From NCBI GenBank assembly GCA_036940085.1, contig JALLBK010000401.1:1-24083 (forward strand): a stretch of DNA of 24,083 nt, given 5' to 3'. How positions within the stretch are numbered: position 1 is the stretch's first letter; every line of letters begins with the position of its first letter. The notes beneath the pieces were generated by a model, which did no database searches, was not told the DNA's origin, and saw only the letters and a program-made list of their open reading frames with translations. The DNA is from Discostella pseudostelligera. Its lineage: Eukaryota > Bacillariophyta > Thalassiosirophyceae > Thalassiosirales > Thalassiosiraceae. A program made the position numbers and the translations under genes. Positions 8,966 to 19,500 of the stretch are shown here, piece after piece.

Positions 8966-10450
8966 TCAGCACCAAATGCTAATCGAATCCAAGCTTCTCA
9001 TTAACACAAAGCCTCCGAACAAAGCCAACGAGAGTGTGACGATGGTAACCCACGCGTGATCATCATCCAAACCAGCTGCGACATGAATGATAATGACATC
9101 CCGTGATAAGGAGGCTGGTTCGTTGAACGTAGATGCACTGGGATCTGTCTGAAGTAAATAGTGTTGGTTTGTTCCCTTGTCATAGTCGTTAAGTCTCATA
9201 TATGCTGAATAGAGGACAGGCTTTTGTATAACAATAGGAACGACGCCATGACGCCCAGCTTGATCAACATCACTTGAGATGAGCGGAGGGTAGCGCGTAT
9301 GCAGAGTTGTGCCATACTCAATGATAATTTCCAATTCATTCTCAAGTATCTCGTTCGGTACCAAAAGATCAAGCTCGGCACTGAATTCGTAAGCCACAAT
9401 GTATTGCCTACTAGCAAATGCCGGCTGCTCAATATCAATTGTTTCAGGGGACACAAATTGAATACTGCATCGACTCGTTGTAATCGCCATCGACTTGCCG
9501 ATAGAAATCCTGCATAATACTCCATCGGGTGTGTCATCCTCATAGGCAACATGTAGCGGATCATCTGCATCAATAAATACACTTTCCGAAATAGGGAGAA
9601 ATACTGTGGCATTGATATTCATCTTCGAGTCGTGGCGGCCAAGTGGAGCGTCGTCATTGCTCCGTGGCAGGTCCATATTGAGATGCACACTTTGATGATA
9701 TGATCGATGCATCCCCCCTTCGTTCGATACTGATCCCTCCACATATCCCCACAACGGATAGATGACAAGATTACTTCTACTAACGGCACTGGATATGAAA
9801 TCAGTTAAATGGAATGGAGAAAATGCTTTCATTACGCCACCATCGAGAATGCTCTCCCCCCCTTCTTCGTTGTGGCTTTTGAGTTGATGATGTTGCTTGT
9901 AATCCGAATTTCCTCCTACTGCCTTAGCGAGAAATTCTGTTTCCTTCTCATCGTCCCATGATAAATAAAATGCAGGCACTAGATTGTCCGACGTGTTTAG
10001 TTTCTCCCCACCTACAACTGCATTACCAAAAATACTGTTGGCAGACATGGTGGTAGGAGGAACCACGGCAATGCGATCCAAGCAATACTTTCTATTGTGA
10101 TGTTCTGTCAAAAATCCACTGTGATGCAGCTCTGAGCAGCATAATTCTCGCGCTTCTTCTAATCCATGGTGAGCATCAACATCAGGATATTGTTGCTGTT
10201 GCGGATGGTGCTGTAGGCTTTGAAAGCACACAAGATGGTGTCGTTTCATTACCACCGCAAATTCAGAATTGGTAGCCACATCCTCATGACGGTGTAATAT
10301 TTGGGTAGTATCCGCAACAGCGCTGGATAGTATGACGACTCCGTGATCAACCTCGATGGCATGACAACCAAAGATACGGAGGAGGCATGCGACGATAAAA
10401 TAGTGCGGAGTCGCTAGCGCCCGCCGCTGCCGCTCAGCCATCACCATCAT
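8966..10450 (-). CDS. PIG-X/PBN1-like GPI mannosyltransferase I regulatory subunit
   Basis: Single-exon gene of 494 residues; MMVMAERQ gives alternative starts at codons 1, 2 and 4. A hydrophobic stretch near residues 16-31 (YFIVACLLRIFGCHA) is a probable ER signal peptide. The long lumenal part includes a His/Gln-rich patch (about 75-100). One C-terminal membrane helix lies near residues 464-483 with a short cytosolic tail. This topology is that of PIG-X and yeast Pbn1, which stabilise the catalytic PIG-M in the ER for the first mannose of GPI anchors. Matching family features are VFIDADDPL (about 290), DIEQPAFASRQYIVAYEF (about 335-355) and LHTRYPPL (about 382-389) followed by PIVIQKPVLY. 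Overall similarity is diffuse, as usual for this fast-evolving family, so the call is probable rather than certain. It diverges from the phosphatase gene. Confidence 0.68.
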   Translation of the reverse strand: MMVMAERQRRALATPHYFIVACLLRIFGCHAIEVDHGVVILSSAVADTTQILHRHEDVATNSEFAVVMKRHHLVCFQSLQHHPQQQQYPDVDAHHGLEEARELCCSELHHSGFLTEHHNRKYCLDRIAVVPPTTMSANSIFGNAVVGGEKLNTSDNLVPAFYLSWDDEKETEFLAKAVGGNSDYKQHHQLKSHNEEGGESILDGGVMKAFSPFHLTDFISSAVSRSNLVIYPLWGYVEGSVSNEGGMHRSYHQSVHLNMDLPRSNDDAPLGRHDSKMNINATVFLPISESVFIDADDPLHVAYEDDTPDGVLCRISIGKSMAITTSRCSIQFVSPETIDIEQPAFASRQYIVAYEFSAELDLLVPNEILENELEIIIEYGTTLHTRYPPLISSDVDQAGRHGVVPIVIQKPVLYSAYMRLNDYDKGTNQHYLLQTDPSASTFNEPASLSRDVIIIHVAAGLDDDHAWVTIVTLSLALFGGFVLMRSLDSISIWC

Positions 10451-11224
10451 TCTGTTCTTGCTAATTGTCTCCCTAGAGAGAAGAGTGGGTGTAGAGAGGG
10501 TAGAAGATAGTTATGAGGTACAGTTGGATGGCACGAGGTTGAGGCTGGGAATAGGGGGTGGAACTAACGGCCGTCGGCTGTCACCGTCATTGTCATTGTC
10601 GTCGTCCATCCAGTCGTCCGCGGTCGTCGTCGTACGTCGTCGTTCGTCGTCGTCGGGGCAATTCTCTTCCCGCCATCTTTCATCGCCACTGTATCGCCAC
10701 ACTCTCTTCCCGCCAGCATAATGGAGTTGGCGGGAAACTGCGATGCGTGGATTTGGCGGGAAATAAGATTCCTCGAGCAATTTCAAGATTCCCTCCGATG
10801 GATCTCCCGCCAAACATTATTTGCCTCCGTCCTCCATCCATCCAACTCCCAACCTGCCGCTGCCCGCCGCCGCCAAGCAACTCAAATCCAGAAGCCACTG
10901 CACAAAATCGGTAGAGATGGCAGTCACTGTGGCTGGTGTCACAACCAAAGTCCTGCGTGGCAATGAAACATGAAATGAATTCGTCGAAAGATTCACTTCT
11001 TTTGTTTCTGGACTTGCAGCCCTTGAATCTTTGTTTTAAAATGTGTGCAGATGATGTGTGCCATTCCTTGGCGGGAGATCTTTGCAAAAATTATCTTCAC
11101 TCCACAAAACCAAGGGCCTCTGAAAAGTGCATGCCACATCATCATCGTTGTCTCCAACATCCCTACTTGAGCTCATCTGGAGAATATCATATCAAGCATC
11201 AATAAATACCAATAGCCTCGAACC
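10451..11224. promoter_or_regulatory. Divergent promoter region with a cluster of GGCGGGA elements
   Basis: 774 bp between the PIG-X-like and phosphatase start codons. Five copies of a (T)TGGCGGGA(A) element fall within 147 bp: reverse at 10667-10675, 10707-10715 and 10804-10813, forward at 10727-10737 and 10752-10763 (TTTGGCGGGAAA). A sixth lies at 11068-11076. The copies at 10707-10715 and 10728-10736 form a perfect 9-bp inverted repeat with a 12-base spacer. A GTC-repeat tract lies at 10622-10656. I found no GNATATNC (PHR-type phosphate-starvation) site in the part nearest the phosphatase start. No coding sequence is supported here. Confidence 0.5.
10622..10656. repeat. Imperfect GTC trinucleotide repeat
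   Basis: A run of GTCGTCGT units interrupted by GTAC and GTTC, in a non-coding promoter region. It reads as a simple low-complexity repeat. Confidence 0.6.
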
Positions 11225-14094
11225 ATGAAGTTCTCGTCTCTTTCGGCATGGTAAGTAGACATTGCCTCGATGCTCGATGATAGTCCTCCATGTTTGTTGC
11301 TCGTACCGACGCCCTGATCACCATCCTCTGACACCATCATGACATACATCTTTCGACTCGTACCAATTACAGCATGCTCCTATCTGGAGCCTCGGCGCAT
11401 TCTACTCAAAGTCGAGTCTTCAGGAAGAAGCTCGAAAAAGATGCCATATTCAGCAAGTCATCCAAGGCCAAGTCATCCAAGGCAGATGAAACAGGAGAGT
11501 ATGAATCGATGGCTGGAATGAACACTCTTCCAACCCACATCGCTGGAGTCGACAACTCATTCCGTCTCCTGAAGCGAGAAGGTAGGCTGATTGTTATGTA
11601 TGGGGTTTGCCATTATGTCGTCGCGTTCGATTGTTCCTCTAACTCTCATTCGACATCACAATTATTTGTCCATCAGGGATCATTAGTGAAATCCCAATCA
11701 GTATTTGTGAAAAAGTACGCAGTACCGACGAAGCTCCTGCAAAACAAGGCAAAAATGTTATCCTAGTGATTGGAGATGGAATGGGATGGGGTAAGTCGAG
11801 CAATGATGATCATAAACAGTGAAGCAATGTCAGACATCACCTCACCATATAATGTTCATATCCCATTGCATAGAGATGATCCGTGCTGGTGCAGTTGCAA
11901 AGCAGGTGATTGTTGAGCTCGAATCGATGGGTGTCGATATCAAGACTGGCGCTACTGGTGACGTCGCAGATGCCGCCAAAGCAGCCTTCGTTAACAGGAC
12001 TTTGGATGATTATTACACTGAAGGTAAGTGTGCACATCAAAATGTTCGATTCATGATATTTCCTCCTGACTGACACGTGTTTTCATGTGCAATATCTGCA
12101 GGGAAGGGAAGTGGATTGTCATTCCAAGATCTACCTGACTTTACTCTCTTGACGACCAGTGTTCCATTCATTGGTGAAGCCGAAACGGGTAACCACTACG
12201 GACCTGCCCGATCATTCCTTGGAGATGTTGACGCTCATGATAACGGTATGGCAGACCTACTCGTTGGAGCAGACGGTAACCCACTCGTATTTGACCCCCG
12301 AGACATCTTTGAGGGCGGAAATATGGTCCTGTGGGATGATGCCAAAGGTGGAGCATACCCATGGGATGAAAACTACTTCAGAGCACATTCGGGGTTGCCA
12401 ACGGACCCTGAATTCGATCCTGAAGTAAGTTTCATACTTGCACAAACTAGAGCCACCATTTGTTGTCATGTCTAACAAATGAATTTTCTCTCTCGACAGT
12501 TTATCTTGCAGCACGCAATCGACTCGGCCAACTCAGCTGCGGCCTATTCCACTGGAGTAAAGACGGGCGTCAACATGATGGGTGTGGATCTGTATGAAAA
12601 CCCCGTGCGTAACATCCTCGAAGAGGCGCAGAGCTGTGGCAAGAGTGGTGGCATCATGACCTCAGTTCCAATTCTCCATGCAACTCCTGGCGCATTTGTT
12701 ACGCATACCAACTACCGCAAGAATGAGCACCACCTCCAAGACGGTTACAGGGAGACTCAGCCAGCATGGGCTATGGGAACATGCGCAAGCAGATATCAAC
12801 CAGCTGAAGAGTTGAAGATGGCCATGATCAATGGAAGTCTTGCGAGCAGCCACACATTCTTGTACCAAGACCCTGCTGTTTTGGCTGAGAACTTCTATGA
12901 TTCAATTCAAGACAAGGATCCGGATAATGGCGATCACGTCCTTGCTTGCTTTGCAGGGCAATACTCGACGGGTATGGAGGCTGGCGCACCGCTCGAAAAC
13001 ATGCCATACCGAGGCTTGGACTCTTCCTACAATAATCGCCGATGCTCGGCAGGTATTGTTGAGAAAGATGAGGACGATGTTACCCTCAGTATCACCCCCA
13101 ACTCGACTATTTGCAATCATTGGCCAGAGGAAGAACTTCAAAATGTTCCCGTCATGAAAGAGCATGTGAAGGAGGCACTCAACTTCCTTGGAAAAGACGA
13201 AGATGGATTCTTTTTGATGTTTGAACAGGGCGACATCGATTGGGCTGCGTGAGTTGATTTTGGGTTGTGAATTGCTTTAACGTGAACACTGCCACTGATT
13301 GAACATGTCTATCCCTGCTCTCTGCACATCAGCCATGCTAACATGATGGACGACTTGCTCGGCGCCATGCTTGATATTGACGACTCAGTGGCTGAAATTA
13401 TGGCATGGATTGATGAAAACGGAGGATATGAGAAGAATGCGCTCTACGTAACCGCCGACCATGACCATTATCTCACGTTGCTTCCCCGTAAGTGACACAT
13501 GTCCAATGTAGTGTGTGGCGCTTTACGTCATCTTCAATATGTTCATCTACTATGTTCTTGTCCCCTTCACAAATAATTAGACTTCCCCGAAGTTGTTGCC
13601 AATCTCATCATCGATGGTGTGTCCCACGATATCACACCTGAGAGCAACACCAACACGAACACGTGGGACGAGGCCATTACTGCATCCCGTCATAATGACA
13701 CCAGCAAGACCCAAACGGAGCATTTGAAAGACTTCTCCACGTGGTCGGTACGTTCTCTAGAGTGAATTGTTTCGTTGTTACCACATGATATGTTGATGTA
13801 ACTCATGGTGCTTATCATTTTTTTCGTATCGATTTCTTTTTCTCGTCTGTCGTGTAGGATGAGGATATCCAAAATGTCGCCCATTACTTTGGTCCATGGG
13901 GATCTGGCGGTAACGGATGGGGTTCCCACTCCACTCGCCCCATTGTCATGCATCATGGTGGCGATGATGGATGCATCGAAGCACTTGTTGGAAAGGGATA
14001 TCGTGTCCTTGGACGTGAGGTTGAGGGATCGCCCGGGAAGATTGATCAAGTTCACGTCCATGCTTGCATGATGAAGAGTCTCTTTGGATTGTAA
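11225..14094 (+). CDS. Secreted PhoA-type alkaline phosphatase, nine exons
   Basis: Exons: 11225-11250, 11373-11581, 11677-11790, 11874-12023, 12102-12424, 12500-13248, 13333-13487, 13581-13747, 13858-14094. All eight introns are GT-AG, 75-122 nt, and phases join cleanly to 709 residues ending in TAA. Exons 1 and 2 together create a signal peptide (MKFSSLSACMLLSGASA), so the product is exported and releases phosphate from organic esters. Metal and catalytic residues match E. coli PhoA: D112 in VIGDGMG; nucleophile S283 in AIDSANSAAAYSTGVKTG; E516, D521 and H525 in EQGDIDWAAH (PhoA E322/D327/H331, identical spacing); D566-H567 in TADHDH; and a candidate last zinc ligand at H655 (WGSHSTRP). D112 to S283 spans 171 residues versus 51 in PhoA, a large insertion. 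It is the most intron-rich gene here. A decayed copy of its 3' end lies at 8684-8803. Confidence 0.9.
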
Positions 14095-15071
14095 TAAGAT
14101 TGAGATTGACCGCTTTGCACACACAACCGGAACTCCATCGCAGAGGGTATTGTACAGTGAATGTATTATTGACTCGTGATACTACCTCTCGTGCAGTTGG
14201 TATTGTTTCCTTCTTATTGGATGATACTGACGGCAATCCATTTGTATAGAACAACGATAATTGCATCGAAAATCACGCGTAGACTGTTGATTCTGTTATG
14301 TAGGGTGTAGGCTCCAATATCTCGTCGACTGTCACATTGCTTCGACGGTTGCACCCTCTCCCTCTCTCTAGTGCACGCTCGCTTCGAAGGAAGTTGTGAA
14401 GTTGTAGCTCGATGCGAGCGCAGAACGGCTCTGATGCGTCTGCGGCGCGAGGTGGCGGATGGAACGAGCGGCTTGTAATCGATAATCGATGGCGTCATTG
14501 TTTCCTCGCTTATTCTGTGCAGATTCATGACTGTTAGGAGTAACTGGTAAATGCAGCGATGTCGTCGTCGGCGACGGTGGAGCGGAAGCGGAAGGCGGAA
14601 GGAAAGGCAACGGCAGAGTGCGGATAGATGATGGATGGGGTGGGTGACGTGTGACGTAGGGGTGGTGAGGTTGACGGCGGAAGTGTCCATGGTCCATGCA
14701 AGTCATCGCGACGGTGCACTGTGCATGCGGTGACCGGTGACGGCGGCGGAAGTGGAAGGGTGGACTTACACGTGGCAAAATATTTGGCGGGAGACATAAA
14801 GAAATTGGCGGGAGGGATAAAGATTTTGGCGGGAGACATAAAGAATTCGGCGGGAGACGTTTCGGCGGGCGGGAGACTGGACGTCGCCAATTCTCGTGAC
14901 GTCACTTGCCTTCATGACAACTCGGAGTCGGTTCGTCGGCGTCGGCGTCGCGTCGGCCGGCGACGGCGACGGGATGCATCGTCGTCGATGTCGGTTGGTG
15001 GTGGACCATGATTGACCATGGACAATGCAATTCATGACTCATGACCATACAATAACAACAAAGTAGAGTCA
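14095..15071. promoter_or_regulatory. Phosphatase 3' region and upstream region of the ABHD11-like gene
   Basis: 977 bp without a supported gene. The first 200-250 bp are probably phosphatase 3' UTR. The stretch 14550-14760 is purine-rich (GGCGGAAG runs). The 21-bp GGCGGGA tandem array (separate entry) follows at 14784-14872, then a GTCGGC/GGCGAC-rich stretch at 14928-14990, then ATGACTCATGAC (15033-15044), which contains a bZIP-like TGACTCA, about 30 bp before the start codon. Overlapping frames on both strands are low-complexity and mutually exclusive. Confidence 0.45.
14784..14872 (+). repeat. 21-bp tandem array of GGCGGGA elements
   Basis: GGCGGGA begins at 14786, 14807, 14828 and 14849: four copies exactly 21 bp apart. 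The unit is close to TTGGCGGGAGACATAAAG plus AAA. A fifth GGCGGG at 14864 (15 bp on) runs into GCGGGAG. The AT-rich spacer GACATAAAGAA is also conserved, so these are true tandem repeats and not scattered motif hits. The 21-bp period equals two helical turns, placing all copies on one DNA face. The array is about 220 bp upstream of the ABHD11-like start codon. Confidence 0.85.
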
Positions 15072-16437
15072 ATGTCGGCAACAAGACAAGTCGCAGCGCA
15101 AAAAGTAAGAGGCAGGACGCGTATGATTTCATCGCTCGCACTGCTATCACTATCACTACTCTCCATGCAATCGTCATTTTTTCGGCACGTGTCATCGTTC
15201 CCTCTCTTGTCGCCATCGACGTCGTCATCATGGCGGAAGACATTAATTGCATCGAGACCAAGGGTCAGCATCCCATTATCATCAAATCAATGTCTCTCGA
15301 GAACTGAACGAATATATATATCATCAAGATTATTTAGTCAGAGCTCAGAGAGTGTAGTGGAACTGCAATATAGTGAATTTATACCACCGTCTGCCGAAGC
15401 AACTCATCCGCCAGTTATGTGAGTGTCTTTCTATTAAGTGCAATCCTCGGTGCGGATATTATGTAATATCATATAATTCTCATCAACTCTCTTTCCTTCA
15501 ATCATTACAATTATTCATGCAACCTAGCTTCCTGCACGGTCTCCTGGGGAACAAACGCAACTTCGCTTCACTCGCCTCCTCCCTCTCCTCCCAACTCCGT
15601 AATCCTCGACCAATCTACACACTCGATCTACGAAATCACGGTGAGAATACACATGATTGGAGATCCTCCATGAGTTATACCGAAATGGCACGTGACGTGT
15701 TGGCATTTATGGATAAGAATACACAACACGAAAAGGCAGTGCTGGTGGGACATTCCATGGGTGGGAAGGTGGCACAAAGTTTGGCACTGATGCATCCAGA
15801 GCGGGTGGCGGGATTGGTGGTATTGGATATTGCTCCTGTACGATATTATTCTGGTCAAAAAGAAGGCAGTGATGGAGAAGGCAGCAGTGGAAGTGGTAGT
15901 GGCAGTGGGGATGGGAGTGGTTGGAAGGCCGTGGAAGAGATTGTACGATCAGTGGCACAAATTGATTTGAACAAAGGGCAATATACGACAAAACGAGATG
16001 TCGATGCGGCATTGCGTCAGGGGGGTGCGTTGGAAGATCCGGCGTTGAGAGCATTTGTCCTAACAAATTTGGAGCAGGTGCGTTCCACCGACGAGGATAC
16101 GGCGCCATTGCGATGGAAGATCAATTGGGATGGAATTGTGAAGGAGCTTGATAGAATTGCAGGTTTTGATGTACATGGCCAAGTATTGGATGGCGTAGTA
16201 TCCTTTGAGGACGACGGTGCTGCATCCCAATCAAACAACAACAATTTGCAATACGCGGGCGATGTCTTCTTCATTCATGGTGGGGCGTCAAGATTTGTCC
16301 GACATTCACATATTTCAACGATTGCATCGTACTTTCCAAATCACATGTTGACGACGATACGAGGCGTGGGGCACTGGGTGCATGCAGAGGCACCAGATGA
16401 TACCATTGCGTTGTTGAAGAGATATTTAGATCGCTAG
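15072..16437 (+). CDS. ABHD11: Alpha/beta hydrolase, ABHD11/YbfF type
   Basis: Two exons, 15072-15418 and 15528-16437, with a 109-nt intron (GTGAGT...CTAG), encoding 418 residues. The join restores the family motif HPPVIFLHGLLGNKRNF (oxyanion region). The catalytic triad is visible: S192 in GHSMGG, D216 in LDIAPV (24 residues later, as in E. coli YbfF) and H398 in GVGHWVHAE. FIHGGASRFV matches the YbfF/ABHD11 FIxGGxS signature. After LDIAPVRYYS there is a Gly/Ser-rich insertion (about residues 224-243). The first Met gives a basic leader; the Met at codon 18 (15123) would give MISSLALLSLSLLSMQSSFF, a better signal peptide whose FF could fit a diatom plastid-type signal. ABHD11 relatives act in mitochondria on esters/lipids; the substrate here is unknown. 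Confidence 0.85.
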
Positions 16438-16561
16438 TGTAATCTAATTGTATTCTAGTGCTATGAATAGACCTAAAGAATGAAAAGCGTAGTTTCGCTC
16501 GCAGTTGCCGATTTCGATGTATGTAGAGCCACCACCGACCCGATACCGAGGACGCTTTTGA
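16438..16561. other. Convergent 124-bp gap
   Basis: Spacer between the ABHD11-like stop (+) and the true stop of the TFIIS/SPOC gene (-, TAA at 16562-16564). The 3' UTRs of both genes must fall here and may overlap. No other signal is seen. Confidence 0.5.
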
Positions 16562-19500
16562 TTAGAACATGTCATCATCGACATCGATAGTTTGCTCTTG
16601 AGGAGGTTCGTTCTTATGCAGAACCACAGCGTACGTGCTGGAGCTGTTGAGATTCTCCACATTCTTCAAACACTTGCACACTCGTAGGAACTTTGGGGTG
16701 ACAAGGAATACTTTTGTTGTGTCCGAAACTTGTATCATCGCAAGCCTGGATATCGCAGCAATTCCATGTTAGGGAAATAAAATTGCATCAATTTCCACAC
16801 CATGAAAAAAAAGAAATTACCTTCCCAATGATTCATATTCTTTATAAAACCTCTTGTAGCAATTCGTATCGGAGTCACCGGCTATGGAAGCGAGTCTGAG
16901 ATAAGCTAAACACCATCTCCCATCTCTTGTTTTTTGGTAAATAAATTTGTTGAATTCATCAATGCTCAGACGCCCTTTCTCCACCAGATCAGATGGAAGG
17001 AACCGGTCAACATCAAATTCAAACGTCTGGTCTACTGCTAATTTGGCTATGAATGTTCGCTTCAATTTTGATATAGTTATCTGAAACAGATCCGTGCCTG
17101 TTTGAGACAAAATGTACTCCGTCGATATGGCGGTGGTGACATGTCCAGGAGACGAAAGAAGAGGCGAAGGAGGTGGAGAATCGAGCTGAGTAGGAGACGA
17201 ACGGAAGGTTACAGCCGACTCATGAGATTTATGTTTCACGCGCAGCGGAGGCGGCAGGATAGAAGCCAGAATCTGATTTGTCCCATGCTGCAAGGAAGTC
17301 GATTGCGATGGGGAAGCATTTGCATTTCCACCATTTGAAGGGGATGGCACTGCACCGACATTGTCAACCTCCAGAGAGATACCCAGTTTCGGTAGTAACT
17401 TTTTCTCAATGTCAGCTGAAAGCACAACATGTTTCAACGCTTCTTCCTCAACTTGACGGCGCTTCAGCTTTAGCTCAACGCTCGCCAATTCTTCGGTTGA
17501 GGCTGTCACGAGCTCTTGAATTGACATTTCACCCGCTAAAACCTGGGCGCAGAGCATAGGATTCTTTGGGTCTTGCAAATTGAACCGCAAACTTCTGATT
17601 TTGTCGCGATATTCACTAGAGACAATGTCTGAGTTGTCTTTTTGACATTTCGTGTAAACAGCGTCCTCAAGATCCCACGCAAGTATCGAGCAAAAATCTT
17701 GAGCATCCGTTTCTTTTGCATCAAATCCTAGTGTTTCCAATCCTTTCCAGAGACATTGTTCCAAGAAGACACGGCTTTTATCTCGAACAGATGGATCACC
17801 GTCGAACAATGATTCATCATCAATGCAGCGAAACATGTCATTGTCATCCTCGTCCGGTAACTGATTTAGCCTGCCCAGCAAACTATTGAGCAACTCGTAA
17901 CGATCATGAACAATGTTTCGTGGATTTGTGAACCTTTGTTTTTCCAACATATACTTTCTTTCTTCCATTGCATGCCTCTCGATTATAACTGATTTCTGAA
18001 ACAATACATTGCTTTTCATCTTGTCTTGCAACAATGAAAGAGAATAACTAATGTCGGCATCTTGAATAATCAGAGTTGATGAAAAAGCAACCAAGCTCTC
18101 GACGTAGTCGCTGAATTGCAATGCATCTTTGAACCCACTAATTGTGCCGCCGATCGTTTCTGATTCAAACTTTAGAAACGACTTGACCGCCCCCAACGCA
18201 TGATCCTTCCATCGATCTTCTTTCTCCACGTCGGACTTGAGGCACTCAAATAGGAATGAAGCCCACCTCAAGAGTCCCATCCCTAAACTGTCCAACTCAT
18301 TGGCCATGGCTGACACTTTGATGCCGTGTGGCAAAATCTCGAGGCCGACATGTTCTCCTCGCAAGTAAGTTTGGATTTCGTCCACAACGGAGTAGAATAT
18401 AGTGTGGCCTTGTTCCAAAACCTCAAATGCCTGTTCAGCATTGATGACCAGTTGGCCAAGAGAATTCTCAACGAGACGAATAGACCCTACCCAGTCTAAG
18501 ACCTGGAACATCCAATGCAACGTCGCCTTTTCATATGTGACGACAGGCAATTGAGCTGATGTCTCAGCTAAAGAATGCAGAGTTTGTCGAAGCCCTTCAT
18601 ACATCTCACTTCCAGTGAAACGCAGTAACACAAAATCACCATTACTTGCAATGAGAGACTTTCGGTCTGGAAGGTGGGCTTGGTTGACATCAACCGCACC
18701 GATGTGTTCTTCAGCAAAAAGTTCCTTTTTTAGCCTCGTCTGGACTTGTCGAGCAGTTTCAGTGACTCTCTGTACTGCCTCCAGCTCGGGCATGACGACC
18801 TTTAATGAAGAAGGAACAAATAAAATTATAGCAACCGACATCAAAGAAGGAATCACGAAAGAAGTAGGCTTATCTCACCTTACACAAAATGGGACTTTCA
18901 GCGAGTGCGATGAGATCTTCAACGTTAATAACCTCATCAATCCTTTCATTACCCAACGAGTAAGATCCAAATACAGTTGGAAGCAGTTCGGCCCCATTCG
19001 TTCTCCACTCGTTAGCTCGCTCCCACAAATCTTTCACCATTGTGCTGACTCTCAAAATCTCTCTATCAAAATTTTCTACCCCGGCCTTCCTTCCTTGGTC
19101 AATTCGATTCGGAAGTGCGTCATGCAAATCACGTAGATTGGTAACATGAATGCGCTTACTTTCAGTGGTTGCTGTGGTTGCTTTTTCGTTGAAAATATCA
19201 TATGTAAATGTGTTCAGTAACCAAGTCAACCACTTAATTCTCCAGTGGATCTTCTCTGGAAGCAATTTGTCTGGAAGAAGTTTCACTGCGAGAGACAGTT
19301 CGGAACGATTGAGACTGGATTGAATATCACACAATACTACCAGACCTTCACGCAATTCCTCAGTGTGTGCATCGCAATTAGTCTGAAGTAACGAGTTGCT
19401 CTTTTCTAGAATCGCAAACGCTTTTCTGTTTAGGCTTTCGGCAATACCAATCAGCGTTTGCAGATGAGCCACATGCGCCTGTGTGTCCAAGATAGAGCCA

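Noticed and set aside
8613..8975. 120-residue minus-strand open frame downstream of the PIG-X-like gene
   Set aside because: It is antisense to the phosphatase remnant. Its apparent similarity to minus-strand frames at 13690-14266 (PFQQ-LR-IHH) comes from the shared plus-strand coding sequence.
13690..14266. Minus-strand open frames over the phosphatase 3' end
   Set aside because: The plus strand here is clearly coding, with metal-ligand motifs and correct splice sites; the antisense frames show no domain.
14784..14872. CRISPR-like repeat array
   Set aside because: Units are contiguous 21-bp tandem repeats with no variable spacers, in an intron-bearing eukaryotic genome.
14766..15035. Minus-strand frame with repeated YVSRQ-like peptides
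   Set aside because: The peptide repeat is a by-product of the 21-bp tandem array (21 is a multiple of 3); there is no start context or domain.
16817..18856. Independent TFIIS-like gene starting MIPSLMSV
   Set aside because: The first 19 codons lie in an intron (18878-18800). It is exon 3 of the same gene, and the stop at 16817 is intronic.
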